The notes under the pieces are model-generated. The model was given only the letters and a program-made list of their open reading frames with translations, was not told the DNA's origin and did no database searches. A stretch of 64,000 nt of DNA from JAKQHY01 sp034429475 (lineage in GTDB: Bacteria > Chloroflexota > Anaerolineae > B4-G1 > SLSP01), in assembly GCA_034429475.1 (NCBI GenBank), contig DAOUGD010000123.1, forward strand, positions 28,415 through 92,414, in the 5' to 3' direction. This document shows, in pieces, positions 43,863-52,543 of this stretch (positions are counted from its first letter, which is position 1; every line of letters begins with the position of its first letter). Both the position numbers and the translations under genes were made by a program.

Positions 43863-44291
43863 ATGGCGACTGTATGGCTTGATGCGACGCGCTGCACCGG
43901 CTGTGGGGCGTGTGTGGAAGTCTGCCCGACCGGCGCGCTGACCCTGAGAGAGGGCAAGGCTTATTTGGATGCTGTGCTGTGCCGGGGCTGCGCCGTTTGC
44001 CTGCCGGTATGTCCGGCCGCCGCGCTGCGTCCGGTGTTGGAAGTCGAAGCGGTTCCCAGCGCGTCGCCGGCCCCGCTCAGCGCGCCGCAGGTCGCGCTGC
44101 CATCCCAACGTCCGGGGCTGCTGGCAAGGGTCGTGGCGGCGGGCGCGCAACTGGCGCTTCAAGCGGCGCCGCTGATCCTGCAATCGCTCGGTCAGTGGTT
44201 GACGCGCTCACGGGGAGGCAATCTGGCGCAATCCGTCCGACCGCTGGGCGGCGGACGTCAAATCCGGCTGCGGCGGCGCGGCAGGTGGTGA
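43863..44291 (+). CDS. 2[4Fe-4S] ferredoxin with basic C-terminal extension
   Basis: The 142-residue protein starts with a bacterial ferredoxin: Cys11/14/17/21 and Cys40/43/46/50 in CxxCxxCxxxCP form. A Pro/Ala linker, a hydrophobic segment (about 83-105) and an Arg-rich end follow. The extension could attach it to a membrane or partner. It is the last gene before the IS110 element, which separates it from the glycine-rich zinc-ribbon gene. Confidence 0.85.
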   Translation: MATVWLDATRCTGCGACVEVCPTGALTLREGKAYLDAVLCRGCAVCLPVCPAAALRPVLEVEAVPSASPAPLSAPQVALPSQRPGLLARVVAAGAQLALQAAPLILQSLGQWLTRSRGGNLAQSVRPLGGGRQIRLRRRGRW

Positions 44292-44308
44292 GTGCAACCA
44301 GTTTGTAA

Positions 44309-44332
44309 CAGCGACTTTCGGTCGCTGATTTT
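44309..44332 (+). terminator. Intrinsic terminator after ferredoxin gene
   Basis: CAGCGAC and GTCGCTG flank TTTCG and are followed by ATTTT. It lies 17 bases after the ferredoxin stop. Confidence 0.6.
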
Positions 44333-44395
44333 CCATCAACACAGGAATTCCTCATTAACTGGCGTTCACCAGCGGTTGGATGAAAATGGGGCAGG

Positions 44396-44575
44396 CTAGC
44401 CAGTGCGGAGAGCGGAGTCTACTTGGTGCTACGAGTCCGAACAGGAGTTTGCTCTGGGTGTTCTAGGGCACCACGGTTTGTCGCCCCCAGCGATGGGAGA
44501 GCACGTAGAGGAGAATCTACAAAGACAGAACACCTCACTGGCCCGGCCTATACCAACCAGTGCAGGGGGTACGCG
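44396..44575 (+). ncRNA. Candidate IS110 bridge RNA leader
   Basis: IS110-group elements encode a bridge RNA in the non-coding segment before the recombinase gene. Here about 180 bases upstream of the start contain stems TGGTGC/GCACCA (44424-44429 with 44468-44473), GTAGA/TCTAC (44505-44520) and CACTGG/CCAGTG (44536-44562, 15-base loop). The assignment is by family and position; loop guide sequences cannot be verified without the target. Confidence 0.5.
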
Positions 44576-45817
44576 ATGCGGGTCGAACATGAACGGTGTT
44601 GTGGGATTGATGTGCATAAGGAAACGGTGGTGGCGTGCGTGATTGTGCCGGACGCTCACGGGACGCCGGTGAAAGAGACGCGGACGTTCAGTACGATGAC
44701 GGGGGATTTGCAGGCCTTGGGGCGGTGGTTGACGGAGAAAGGATGTACGCACGTGGTGATGGAAAGCACCGGGGTGTACTGGAAGCCGGTATACAACCTG
44801 TTGGAGGGGGAGTTGGCGATCCTGGTGGTGAATCCGACGTCCATCAAGAAGTTGCGCGGGCCGAAGACGGATGTGGCGGATGCGGAGTGGCTGGCGGATT
44901 TGCTGCGGCATGGCTTGGTCCAGGGCAGCTACATTCCCTCGGCGGAACAACGCGCGCTGCGGGACTTGACGCGCTATCGCACGCAACTGCTGGACGACCG
45001 CGCGCGGGAAGTGAACCGGGTGCAGAAAGTGTTGGAAGATGCGAACCTGAAGCTGGCCTGCGTCGCCACGGATATCATGGGGGTCTCCGGGCGGGCGATC
45101 CTGAGCGAGTTGCTGGCCGGGGAACGCGATCCGGCGGTGTTGGCCGACTTGGCCAAGGGGCGCTTGCGCACCAAGCAGGCAGCGTTGACCCAAGCCTTGA
45201 CCGGGGTGCTACAGCCGCATCACCGCTTCTTGTTGGTACAGCACCTGAGCCATATTGACCAACTGGACGACCAGCTCGCGCAGTTGGATGCCGAGATTGC
45301 GGAGCGGATGCGCCCTTTTGAGGCGGCGCTGGCCCGCTGGGAGCAACTGCCCGGGATTCGCCAGCGCAATGCGCAAGTGATTGTGGCCGAACTGGGCGCG
45401 GACCTCCAGCAATTCCCCGACGCGGAGCACTGTGCGTCGTGGGCGGCCATTTGTCCGGGGACGCAGGAGAGCGCCGGCAAACGCCGCAGTGGCAAGACCG
45501 CCAAAGGCAACCGCTGGCTCAAACGCGCCCTCACCGAGGCCGCCCATGGCGCAGCGCGCACCAAGAAGAGCTATTATGCCGCCTTGTATCACCGCTTGGC
45601 CGGGCGGCGCGGCAAGAAACGCGCCATCATCGCCGTGGCGCATAGTCTGCTGGTGACCGGCTATCACCTAGTGACCCGCCAAGTGGATTATCGAGACTTG
45701 GGGCGCGAGTACTTTGACCACCGCAACCCGGAAGCCATCAAACGCCGCGCGATCCAACGCTTGCAACAACTGGGGTATCAGGTGGAACTGATCCCTGTGC
45801 CCGCCCCGGCGGGCTAA
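44576..45817 (+). CDS. IS110-family transposase (DEDD recombinase)
   Basis: The ATG at 44576 gives 413 residues; the frame is open upstream, but the leader is the expected RNA region. The N-terminal RuvC-like DEDD domain shows GIDVHKETV, ESTGVYW and TDVADAEWLADLL. The C-terminal Transposase_20 domain starts near LPGIRQRNAQVIVAELG and contains the serine-bearing CPGTQESAGKRRSGK region. Intact and full length, so probably active. Confidence 0.92.
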   Translation: MRVEHERCCGIDVHKETVVACVIVPDAHGTPVKETRTFSTMTGDLQALGRWLTEKGCTHVVMESTGVYWKPVYNLLEGELAILVVNPTSIKKLRGPKTDVADAEWLADLLRHGLVQGSYIPSAEQRALRDLTRYRTQLLDDRAREVNRVQKVLEDANLKLACVATDIMGVSGRAILSELLAGERDPAVLADLAKGRLRTKQAALTQALTGVLQPHHRFLLVQHLSHIDQLDDQLAQLDAEIAERMRPFEAALARWEQLPGIRQRNAQVIVAELGADLQQFPDAEHCASWAAICPGTQESAGKRRSGKTAKGNRWLKRALTEAAHGAARTKKSYYAALYHRLAGRRGKKRAIIAVAHSLLVTGYHLVTRQVDYRDLGREYFDHRNPEAIKRRAIQRLQQLGYQVELIPVPAPAG

Positions 45818-45846
45818 CTAACGCTATTTTCAGAGGAGGTGACATA

Positions 45847-46062
45847 ATGGGACGTGGAGCAGGACGTGGCAGCGGTGGTGGTCGGGGCGGCGGCGCCGGC
45901 CGGGGCCGCGGGCAAGGCCCAGGGCGTATGGGCGGGACGTCCGCCGGGCCGGGCGGTGATTGTGTCTGTCCGGCGTGCGGGCATCGGGAGCCGCATGGCG
46001 CAGGGCAGCCCTGCACGCAGCGACAGTGCCCGAAGTGTGGCGTGCGGATGATTCGGGAGTAA
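45847..46062 (+). CDS. Glycine-rich protein with C-terminal zinc ribbon
   Basis: The 71-residue protein has a Gly/Arg repeat region (about 1-37) and a zinc-ribbon (CVCPACG...CTQRQCPKCGVRM). GAGGAGG precedes the start. Similar short Gly-rich proteins accompany NifX/MinD-type ATPases and DUF5320 proteins in anaerobes, so it probably belongs to the same Fe-S system as the genes on the other side of the IS110 insertion. Confidence 0.65.
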   Translation: MGRGAGRGSGGGRGGGAGRGRGQGPGRMGGTSAGPGGDCVCPACGHREPHGAGQPCTQRQCPKCGVRMIRE

Positions 46063-46135
46063 AATTCCCATGAACCTGGTTGGGCTACGCCCAGCGAGGA
46101 AGTTTTGCGGCTGAAGCCGCCGGGAAAAAGGCCGT

Positions 46136-46178
46136 TTTGCGGTGACGGGCGGCTGCCCGTCACCGCAAACTGTTTTTT
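46136..46178 (+). terminator. Strong intrinsic terminator
   Basis: TTTGCGGTGACGGGC pairs perfectly with GCCCGTCACCGCAAA across a GGCT loop and is followed by CTGTTTTTTT. It separates the zinc-ribbon gene from the CobW-type gene. Two smaller hairpins lie at about 46080-46121. Confidence 0.85.
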
Positions 46179-46202
46179 TATATGCGCTTAAGGAGAGGCT
46201 CT

Positions 46203-47255
46203 ATGGATTTACACGTTATCGGAGGATTTCTGGGCAGCGGGAAGACCACCGCTATCATCAACGCGCTCAAGGCGCTGCTGGTGGAGGGCCGGCGCGTGGG
46301 TGTCATCACCAACGACAAGGGCCATTATCAGGTGGATACGGCGTTCTTCGGGGCCGCTGACATCCCCACGGCGGAAGTGCCGGGCGGCTGTTTCCGGTGC
46401 AACTACGGCGACTTCCAGGAACGGATCGCGCAACTGCGGCGGGAGGCGCGCCCGGAAGTGGTGTTCGCCGAGTCAGTCGGCTCGTGCGTGGACCTGGTGG
46501 GACCGGTGCTGCGCCCGCTCGCGGCGCTGGCGGAGAATGGCGCACACGTCACCTACTCCGTCTTTACAGACATCCGCCTGCTGCGTCGCCACCTGGCCGG
46601 CCTGCCCCTGCCGTTCAGCGACAACATTGCCTACATTTTTGCCAACCAGCTTGAAGAAGCCAATATCCTGGTGATCAACAAGGCCGATCTATTGCCGGAT
46701 GAGAAAGAGGCCATTTTGGAGCAGGCGCAGCATCACTTCCGTGACAAGACGCTGCTGTTGCAAAGCTCGCTGACGCCGGCCGGCGTCGCGCCGTGGCTGG
46801 CGGCGCTGCGGGCCGCGCCGCCGCTGCCGCCCGCGTTGACGCTGGATTACGGCCCTTACATGGCCGGTTCCGCCGAACTGGCCTGGTTTGATGAGCAACT
46901 GACGTTTACCCCGTCGCCCGGCGTCGAGCGTATGACAGTCATTCATCTTGTCACCGCGTTTCTTGAGGGACTGCGCCGCACGGCGCGCCCTATCGCGCAC
47001 CTCAAGTTCTTTATCCAGGATGCGGAAAGCAGCGTCAAGTTGAGTTTCACGGCGGCGGACGAATCAGACTGGGAACATACCATCCCCCACGGACTACACG
47101 GGCCGCTGACCGTGATCATCAATGCGCGGGTGCAGATGGCAGCGGCGGAACTGCGCGAACTGGCGGCGCAGGCCCTCCACGCCACGTTAGTCAACGCCGG
47201 GATACCATATCACGCCAGCGAAGCGACCGCGTTCGCGCCGCAGGTGCCGGGGTAA
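46203..47255 (+). CDS. CobW/G3E-family GTPase (metallochaperone type)
   Basis: The ATG at 46203 (AAGGAGAGG upstream) gives 350 residues. Walker A GGFLGSGKTT is at 7-16, the metal-site region reads GGCFRC (CobW usually GCxCC), and NKAD provides guanine specificity. The C-terminal part (about 240-345) differs from standard CobW_C. G3E GTPases insert metals or handle corrinoid/methyltransferase proteins. It is followed ten bases later by a DUF89 gene; the metal served is unknown. Confidence 0.82.
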   Translation: MDLHVIGGFLGSGKTTAIINALKALLVEGRRVGVITNDKGHYQVDTAFFGAADIPTAEVPGGCFRCNYGDFQERIAQLRREARPEVVFAESVGSCVDLVGPVLRPLAALAENGAHVTYSVFTDIRLLRRHLAGLPLPFSDNIAYIFANQLEEANILVINKADLLPDEKEAILEQAQHHFRDKTLLLQSSLTPAGVAPWLAALRAAPPLPPALTLDYGPYMAGSAELAWFDEQLTFTPSPGVERMTVIHLVTAFLEGLRRTARPIAHLKFFIQDAESSVKLSFTAADESDWEHTIPHGLHGPLTVIINARVQMAAAELRELAAQALHATLVNAGIPYHASEATAFAPQVPG

Positions 47256-47264
47256 AACTCTGTC

Positions 47265-48115
47265 ATGCGTACTTATCTGGATTGTTATCCCTGTTTCCTG
47301 CGCCAGGCGTTGAGCGCGGCGCGGCGGGCGGGCGCGGACGAAGCGCAACAACACGCCATCATGGGGCAGACGTTGACCCTGCTGCAAACGCTTCCGTCTG
47401 GCCAGACCCCGCCGGAAATCGGCTACGCGGTGCATCGCATCGTGCGCGAGCGGATGGCCCACGGCGACCCTTACCGCGCTCTCAAAGACCACAGCACCCA
47501 CGCCGCCCTGGCGCTGTATCCCCGCCTCAAGGCGCTGGTGGCGGAAAGCGCCGATCCATTGGAAACGGCGTGCGCATAAGCATCGCCGGCAACATCATTG
47601 ACTTTGCGCTGTCGGATGAGTTAGTTGACCTCTGGGCGACGGTGGAGCGCGTGTTAGCCGCGCCCTTGGCGGTTGACGACATGGCGGCCCTGCGCGCCGC
47701 GCTGGACACTGCCGATCGCGTGCTGTATCTGGCCGACAACGCCGGGGAGACGGTCTTCGACCGCGTGTTGATCGAGGCGCTGCCGCTGCCGGTCACGTAC
47801 GTGGTGAAAGGCGGGCCGACGCTCAACGATGCGACGCGCGAGGACGCGCTGGCGGCCGGGCTGGAAACATGCGCGACCATCATTGACAATGGCGCGGATG
47901 CCCCCGGCACGATTCTGGAGCTGTGCTCGGAGGAATTCCGTCAGATTTACGCTGCCGCGCCGTTGATCATTGCCAAAGGGCAGGCCAACTATGAGACGTT
48001 GAGCACGGCGGGGCCGCACGTTTTTTGCCTGTTGCAGGTGAAATGCGCCGTGATCGGGCGAGATTTGGGGGTGGGAGTAGGTGGTGTGGTGGTCAGGCAG
48101 AGCGCCGCCGCGTAA
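47265..48115 (+). pseudogene. Frameshifted DUF89 (ARMT1-like) damage-control phosphatase
   Basis: The first frame encodes a typical DUF89 start (YLDCYPCFLRQAL, with the CxxC) and ends in DPLETACA at 47579. The rest continues in another frame as ISIAGNIIDFAL, YLADNAGETVFDR (metal-binding Asp/Asn), VVKGGPTLNDAT and ISKGQAN-like ending IIAKGQANYETL. One missing base near 47567-47570 restores a protein of about 283 residues. DUF89 enzymes are metal-dependent phosphatases for damaged metabolites. Sequencing error or new mutation. Confidence 0.8.
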
Positions 48116-48138
48116 ATCGCGGGAGCACTTACAAAACT

Positions 48139-48168
48139 CACGGGGCAGATTTTTCAATCTGCCCCGTG
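48139..48168. terminator. 12-bp-stem hairpin between convergent genes
   Basis: CACGGGGCAGAT and ATCTGCCCCGTG flank TTTTCA. On the - strand the hairpin is followed by AGTTTTG, suiting termination of the peroxiredoxin gene; it may also serve the DUF89 gene. Confidence 0.75.
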
Positions 48169-48237
48169 ACATTGCTGCGAATCCGTTCTAACGAGTCTGG
48201 GCGATAGCCTGCATGGTGGCTTTGACCAGCAGTGTAG

Positions 48238-48942
48238 CTATTTCTTCAACACCGCGTCCCATACCTGCTCGGCAGAGATTTTCCGGGTGCAGAAGAACCA
48301 GTCCTTGCAGACCATATCCTCTTTGCCGTCCATGCGCGCCTGCGCCGCACCGCAGGATCCCGCTGGCGAGATAATCACGTCGTCGCCCGGCCGCCAATCG
48401 GCCGGCGTGGCGATAGTGAAGGCGTCGGCGGCTTGCAGCGCCACCACCACCCGGTACAGCTCGTCGAAGTTGCGGCCCAGGCTCAGCGGGTAGTAGATGA
48501 TCGTGCGAATGATCCCCTTCGGGTCAATCACGAACACGGCCCGCACGGCCTTGGTGTTGCTTTCGCCGGGTTGAATCATCCCGTACTTCTTCGCCACTTC
48601 CATCGTGATGTCCTCGATCAGCGGGAAGCGCACCTCGACGTTTTTCATCCCCTTGTACTCGATCTTCTCCTTGATGGTGCGCAGCCAGGCGATGTGGCTG
48701 TACAGCCCATCCACCGACAGCCCCACCAGTTTGCAGTTCACGTCGGCAAACTTCTGCTCCAGCGTCGCAAACGTGATAAATTCCGACGTGCAGACGGGGG
48801 TGAAGTCCGCGGGGTGACTGAACAGGATGACCCACTGGCCGGCGTACTGCTCCGGGAAGTTGATCTCCCCCTGAGTGGTCACGGCTTTGAACGCCGGGGC
48901 TTTGTCGCCGATGCGCGGCATAGACACAACTTGCTCTTCCAT
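48238..48942 (-). CDS. Peroxiredoxin (Prx6 type, archaeal-like with C-terminal Cys pair)
   Basis: The 234-residue protein has the peroxidatic Cys51 in DFTPVCTSEF and the Prx6-type C-terminal domain. CKDWFFC (Cys212 and Cys218) near the end resembles the resolving-Cys region of the Aeropyrum-type enzymes. It reduces H2O2 and organic peroxides with a thiol donor. GAGGAGG precedes the ATG. It belongs with neighbouring thiol-redox genes on this strand. Confidence 0.92.
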   Translation of the reverse strand: MEEQVVSMPRIGDKAPAFKAVTTQGEINFPEQYAGQWVILFSHPADFTPVCTSEFITFATLEQKFADVNCKLVGLSVDGLYSHIAWLRTIKEKIEYKGMKNVEVRFPLIEDITMEVAKKYGMIQPGESNTKAVRAVFVIDPKGIIRTIIYYPLSLGRNFDELYRVVVALQAADAFTIATPADWRPGDDVIISPAGSCGAAQARMDGKEDMVCKDWFFCTRKISAEQVWDAVLKK

Positions 48943-49086
48943 ATTTATTCCTCCTCAGTGATGTGGGTGCGCCTTGAATGAAATACTACCCGGCCATTGC
49001 TGGCGCTGCGCAATGTCCTAAGAATATTCCAGGCACTGATTTTTACAACTCTCTCATTTACGTCCGAGACTTCACGGCAGCAGATC

Positions 49087-49464
49087 TCAAGCCAGTTGTT
49101 CGCCGCCCGCAAAAACTTGCTCCACTTTCAGGGCGGCGGCGGCGTGACCCGGCAGTTTGGCCGGATTCCATTGCTTCATGTCGTCAAACACCGGCCCTGC
49201 CGTGTGATATTCAACATGACCCTTCACCTGGTAGGCTTTGCCTTCTTTCGTGATGAACAGCAACGCAGCTTTGCTGCCCGCCAGAATGTTCGCGCGGGTT
49301 TTGTTGAAGAAGTTGTCGGCCACCACCAACGTATCCGCCCCAGCAAGGCGGATGCAAGTGGCATAGATCGCGTTGGGGACGCCGGCGGCGTCCACTGTGG
49401 TCAACACCACGGGGCCTTCCCGTTGTTCCCAGGCCTGAGTGACGATTTCGGGTAATGCAGTCAT
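49087..49464 (-). CDS. Pyridoxamine-phosphate-oxidase-like flavin-binding protein
   Basis: The 125-residue protein has the split-barrel pattern (PVVLTTVDAAGVPNAIYAT, TLVVADNFFNKTRANI, AALLFITKEGKAYQVKGHVEY). Such small proteins bind FMN or F420 and reduce unknown substrates. It lies between the peroxiredoxin and VKOR genes. A palindrome (49491-49509) just upstream may be its operator. Confidence 0.8.
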   Translation of the reverse strand: MTALPEIVTQAWEQREGPVVLTTVDAAGVPNAIYATCIRLAGADTLVVADNFFNKTRANILAGSKAALLFITKEGKAYQVKGHVEYHTAGPVFDDMKQWNPAKLPGHAAAALKVEQVFAGGEQLA

Positions 49465-49490
49465 GAGGATTCTCCTTGGATTAAATTTTC

Positions 49491-49509
49491 ATTCGACTCT
49501 TTGTCGAAT
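49491..49509. promoter_or_regulatory. Perfect palindrome upstream of flavin-binding gene
   Basis: ATTCGAC-TCTTT-GTCGAAT, with seven-base arms, 27 bases before the - strand start at 49464. It could be a repressor site. Confidence 0.5.
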
Positions 49510-49522
49510 TTTCAGCATTTTT

Positions 49523-50719
49523 TCAGGGTTCGGGCTGCGGCGCACGCCGGGCGGCGCGCAAGGCGGACCACGTTGGCGATGCCAGAGGGACGATTACCCA
49601 GAACAACGCCGTCATTACCACCGCCGAGGTGAGACACCAGGCGCACGTCGCGCCGATGACAAACGGCTCCAGGAACGTCAGGTAGATGGAAAAGGCTATG
49701 CCGAACCAGGCCATCCCCACCAGCGCCAGCTTCGCCAGGTTGGCCCACAGGCCATCCGCGTAGCGTGCGACTGCCCACGCCGCGCCAATGCCTACGTAGC
49801 CGATTAAGCCCAACACGGCAATTGGCAGGAAACCAAACAGCAAGGCAAACTCGCTTTGTTGAACAGCGTTACAATCCCCCACCGGCCCGCAAACGGCGGC
49901 GACTTGCTGCGTCTCCACGTAAGCCAGATAGCCGGCGACGATCAGTCCCAGCACCACCAACGGGGGGATGGCACACTGCCAGCGGCGCTGCGCCGCTTCT
50001 GAGGGTGTATTGAGCAAAGCTATACCGTTGTAGAGGACGCTGGCGATCATCCCCAGGAGCACCGCGATGGAGATACCGTTGCCGAGCGGGTCGCGGGCGA
50101 AGCGCACACGCCAATCGCCATCATCGCTGACGATGCCTGGAATTGCCGGGAAGGTTGTCGCAGTGGGGGGCAATGTGGCGCCAGCGGTCGGCGTCGCCTT
50201 AACGACCGCCGGCGTCAACGGGGTGGACGACGGCGCAACCGGCTCCGGCGTGGGTGACGATGTTTCCGGTTCCGGGGTGGGCGCGCTGGCGGCCAGCGCC
50301 TCTGCCAGGCCGGGGATCGCCGGCCAATCCAGCCCGCCCTGCGCCAGATGCGTCTCGATCAGCCCCGGCAGTTGCTCCGGGATTTCGCCGGAGCCAACCA
50401 GTACTGTCTCTCCGATGATGAGGGTGGGCACGCCGCGCCGTTCATCGGGGATGGCAAAGTGGGCGATGGCCGCCTGATACAGGGCCTGTCCGCCTTCCTC
50501 GGCCACGTTGACACCGACGATTTGAAATTGGTCGCCGTGTTCTTCCATGATAGGCGGCAATACTTCGGTGATGACGTAATGACAGTGACTACACGATGGC
50601 GAGTAGAAGAGCACGGCATAGACGACCGGTGCATCCGCCAATACTCCCTGCGAGCCGGTCAGCCACAAAAATGCGAGTAATCCCAGGCCAAGCCACTGGC
50701 GCAGACTGTGTTGTCCCAT
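49523..50719 (-). CDS. Thioredoxin-like/VKOR fusion membrane protein
   Basis: The 398-residue protein has a signal peptide (about 1-29), a thioredoxin-like domain with CSHC at 43-46, a Pro/Thr linker (about 140-190) and a C-terminal vitamin-K-epoxide-reductase domain with four or five helices, a loop Cys pair in VCGPVGDC and the catalytic CAWC at 359-362. It would form disulfides in exported proteins and pass electrons to quinone. In most bacterial fusions thioredoxin follows VKOR; here it precedes it. Encoded 14 bases after mrp. Confidence 0.88.
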   Translation of the reverse strand: MGQHSLRQWLGLGLLAFLWLTGSQGVLADAPVVYAVLFYSPSCSHCHYVITEVLPPIMEEHGDQFQIVGVNVAEEGGQALYQAAIAHFAIPDERRGVPTLIIGETVLVGSGEIPEQLPGLIETHLAQGGLDWPAIPGLAEALAASAPTPEPETSSPTPEPVAPSSTPLTPAVVKATPTAGATLPPTATTFPAIPGIVSDDGDWRVRFARDPLGNGISIAVLLGMIASVLYNGIALLNTPSEAAQRRWQCAIPPLVVLGLIVAGYLAYVETQQVAAVCGPVGDCNAVQQSEFALLFGFLPIAVLGLIGYVGIGAAWAVARYADGLWANLAKLALVGMAWFGIAFSIYLTFLEPFVIGATCAWCLTSAVVMTALFWVIVPLASPTWSALRAARRAPQPEP

Positions 50720-50733
50720 CGCGGCCTCCCGGG

Positions 50734-51525
50734 TTATACAGCCCCGTTGGTTAATTGTTTCTGAAGCGCCTGGAGAATGGCAGCAAACTCCGCCGAATCG
50801 TACCTCTCAATCTGCCCGGCGTCGCCGGCGCGCGCCAATGCCGGATCCAATCCCAACCGCCCCAGAAAGGGAGCGGCGAAAGCCGCGGCCAGTTCCGCCG
50901 CGCGCCCGGCTCCAAAGATTTCGAGCCGCGCGCCGCAATGCGGGCAGATAGCATACCCCATATTCTCGACGATGCCGAGGATGGGTTTGCCGACCTGCCG
51001 GGTCATGTGGGCCGCTTTGCGCACGATCATATCGGCCAGGTCTTGGGGTGTGGTAACGATAATCACACCGGTAATCGGCAGGCTTTGCAAGACGGTCAAC
51101 GCTGCGTCGGAAGTGCCGGGCGGCAGGTCTACCACCAGCGCATCCAGCGGGCCCCAGGCGACATCGTTCCAGAATTGTTGGATCAGCTTGGAGATCAACG
51201 GGCCGCGCCAGACGACCGCATCGTCCTCGTGCTCCAGGAGCAAGTTGATCGAGACGAGTTTGATGCCGCTGGGCGTCATCGCCGGCAGCAACCCGCCCTG
51301 CCCATCGGCCAACAGCGGCTGCTGCACACCGAAAAGCTTGGGGAGGCTGGCGCCGGTAACATCCGCGTCCAGCAGACCGACGTGCCAGCCGGCGCGCTGC
51401 AAGCCGGCTGCCAGCAGCGCCGCCGTGGTGGATTTCCCGACGCCGCCTTTGCCGCTCATAACGGCCAGGACATGACGAATAGGATAAGTGACCTGAGTTG
51501 AATCAGTGTGTACATCAGTTTTCAT
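50734..51525 (-). CDS. mrp: Mrp/NBP35-type Fe-S cluster carrier ATPase
   Basis: The 263-residue protein has the deviant Walker A MSGKGGVGKSTT (about 21-32), DLPPGTSDAALTV and VTTPQDLA, and the cluster-binding CPHC (about 197-200). Mrp (ApbC) dimers bridge a [4Fe-4S] cluster and deliver it to target proteins. The N-terminal MIP18-like domain is absent. It overlaps the radical SAM gene by 11 bases, so they are translated together. Confidence 0.9.
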   Translation of the reverse strand: MKTDVHTDSTQVTYPIRHVLAVMSGKGGVGKSTTAALLAAGLQRAGWHVGLLDADVTGASLPKLFGVQQPLLADGQGGLLPAMTPSGIKLVSINLLLEHEDDAVVWRGPLISKLIQQFWNDVAWGPLDALVVDLPPGTSDAALTVLQSLPITGVIIVTTPQDLADMIVRKAAHMTRQVGKPILGIVENMGYAICPHCGARLEIFGAGRAAELAAAFAAPFLGRLGLDPALARAGDAGQIERYDSAEFAAILQALQKQLTNGAV

Positions 51526-52492
51526 TGACAGTATAGCCTCTGAGATAGAATGTGTGTTGGTTGTAAGGTGTGGCGATCAGCGCGCCGCGCGCGGTCAATT
51601 CATCCACTACCTCCCACGTTGCCCCATTGTGCGCCAACAAATCGCCGACTGCATCGGCGCGCAGCGGATGCACGGCGGTAATACTGAGCAGATCGGCGGC
51701 CGCATCGCCGGTGGCCGCGAAGGCGTTGCCCTCGTAACCGGTGAGCAGTTCGACGTGGGGCAGCGCCGCTGTGAAGAGGTGGTACGCCTGGGTGAGCGCG
51801 GCTGCGGTGGGCGGTTTGACCCGGGCTTCTGCCGGCGGTCGCGTGGGGACGCTGAGATAGGCGACGGCGGGATGCAACTCGGCAACGGCGGCGGCCGTCG
51901 CGGCGAGGGTATCCGGAGCGTCGTTGAGGCCGGCAACGAGCATGGTTTCTGTCACCAGTGCGCCGGCAAAACGCCGCGCAAATTCTCGCGCGCCGTCGAG
52001 AATATCCGGCCATAGCAGTCGCCCATGGGGCCGATCCACGCGCCGCCAGATGGCTTCAGCGGCGGTGTCCACTTTGAGCGAGACCCAGTCGGCCAGCCAC
52101 AAAGCCTCCCGCACCGCCGGATCATCCAACAAAGAAGCGTTGGTAATGACGGCCAATGGCAAGCCAAGAGGTTTAAGCTGCATCAGCAGCATTCTCAAGT
52201 GTAAATCCAGCGCAGGTTCGCCATCGGGGACCAGTGTGAGATAATCCACCGCCTCTCCCACACGCGCCAGGGTGTCCAGTTTGGTTTTTACCGCCGCCAC
52301 GATTGTTTCTGGCACATAGAATCTCTGCCGCGTTATCTGTAGACGGGGTGTACGTCCCAACTGGCAGTAGACACAGGCATAGGTGCAGGTTTTGGATGGG
52401 ATGTGATTGATGCCCAAACTCCGGCCCAGGCGGCGTGAAGGCACCGGGCCGAAGATCAGGGTAGAAGGCGTGTCGCTCGTCATCTCAATCAT
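51515..52492 (-). CDS. Radical SAM protein (Fe-S wing type)
   Basis: From the ATG at 52492 the protein has 325 residues; a GTG at 52513 is possible. The cluster motif CTYACVYC has Cys36, Cys40 and Cys43. The start IFGPVPSRRLGRSLGIN is typical of a radical SAM group found beside Mrp and DUF5320 genes in anaerobes. A winged-helix-like C-terminus (about 245-325) follows. The substrate is unknown. Confidence 0.85.
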   Translation of the reverse strand: MIEMTSDTPSTLIFGPVPSRRLGRSLGINHIPSKTCTYACVYCQLGRTPRLQITRQRFYVPETIVAAVKTKLDTLARVGEAVDYLTLVPDGEPALDLHLRMLLMQLKPLGLPLAVITNASLLDDPAVREALWLADWVSLKVDTAAEAIWRRVDRPHGRLLWPDILDGAREFARRFAGALVTETMLVAGLNDAPDTLAATAAAVAELHPAVAYLSVPTRPPAEARVKPPTAAALTQAYHLFTAALPHVELLTGYEGNAFAATGDAAADLLSITAVHPLRADAVGDLLAHNGATWEVVDELTARGALIATPYNQHTFYLRGYTVNEN

Positions 52493-52497
52493 CAATG

Positions 52498-52528
52498 CCG
52501 CCGCTCTGAACACAGCCCAGAGCGGCGG
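52498..52528. repeat. 11-bp hairpin at the radical SAM gene start
   Basis: CCGCCGCTCTG and CAGAGCGGCGG flank nine bases between the DUF5320 and radical SAM genes. No T-run follows on either strand, so a processing or attenuation hairpin is more likely than a terminator. It overlaps the alternative GTG start. Confidence 0.6.
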
Positions 52529-52543
52529 ATGGAAGAAAAGGCT

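Larger units (their letters stand above)
44340..45833 (+). mobile_element. IS110-family insertion element (ends approximate)
   Basis: A DEDD transposase gene with a structured 5' non-coding leader and almost no 3' flank, as in the IS110 group, which lacks terminal inverted repeats. The left end lies somewhere between the ferredoxin terminator (44332) and about 44400; the right end lies between the transposase stop (45817) and the Shine-Dalgarno of the next gene (about 45834). It probably interrupts the spacer of a former ferredoxin/zinc-ribbon operon. Confidence 0.75.
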
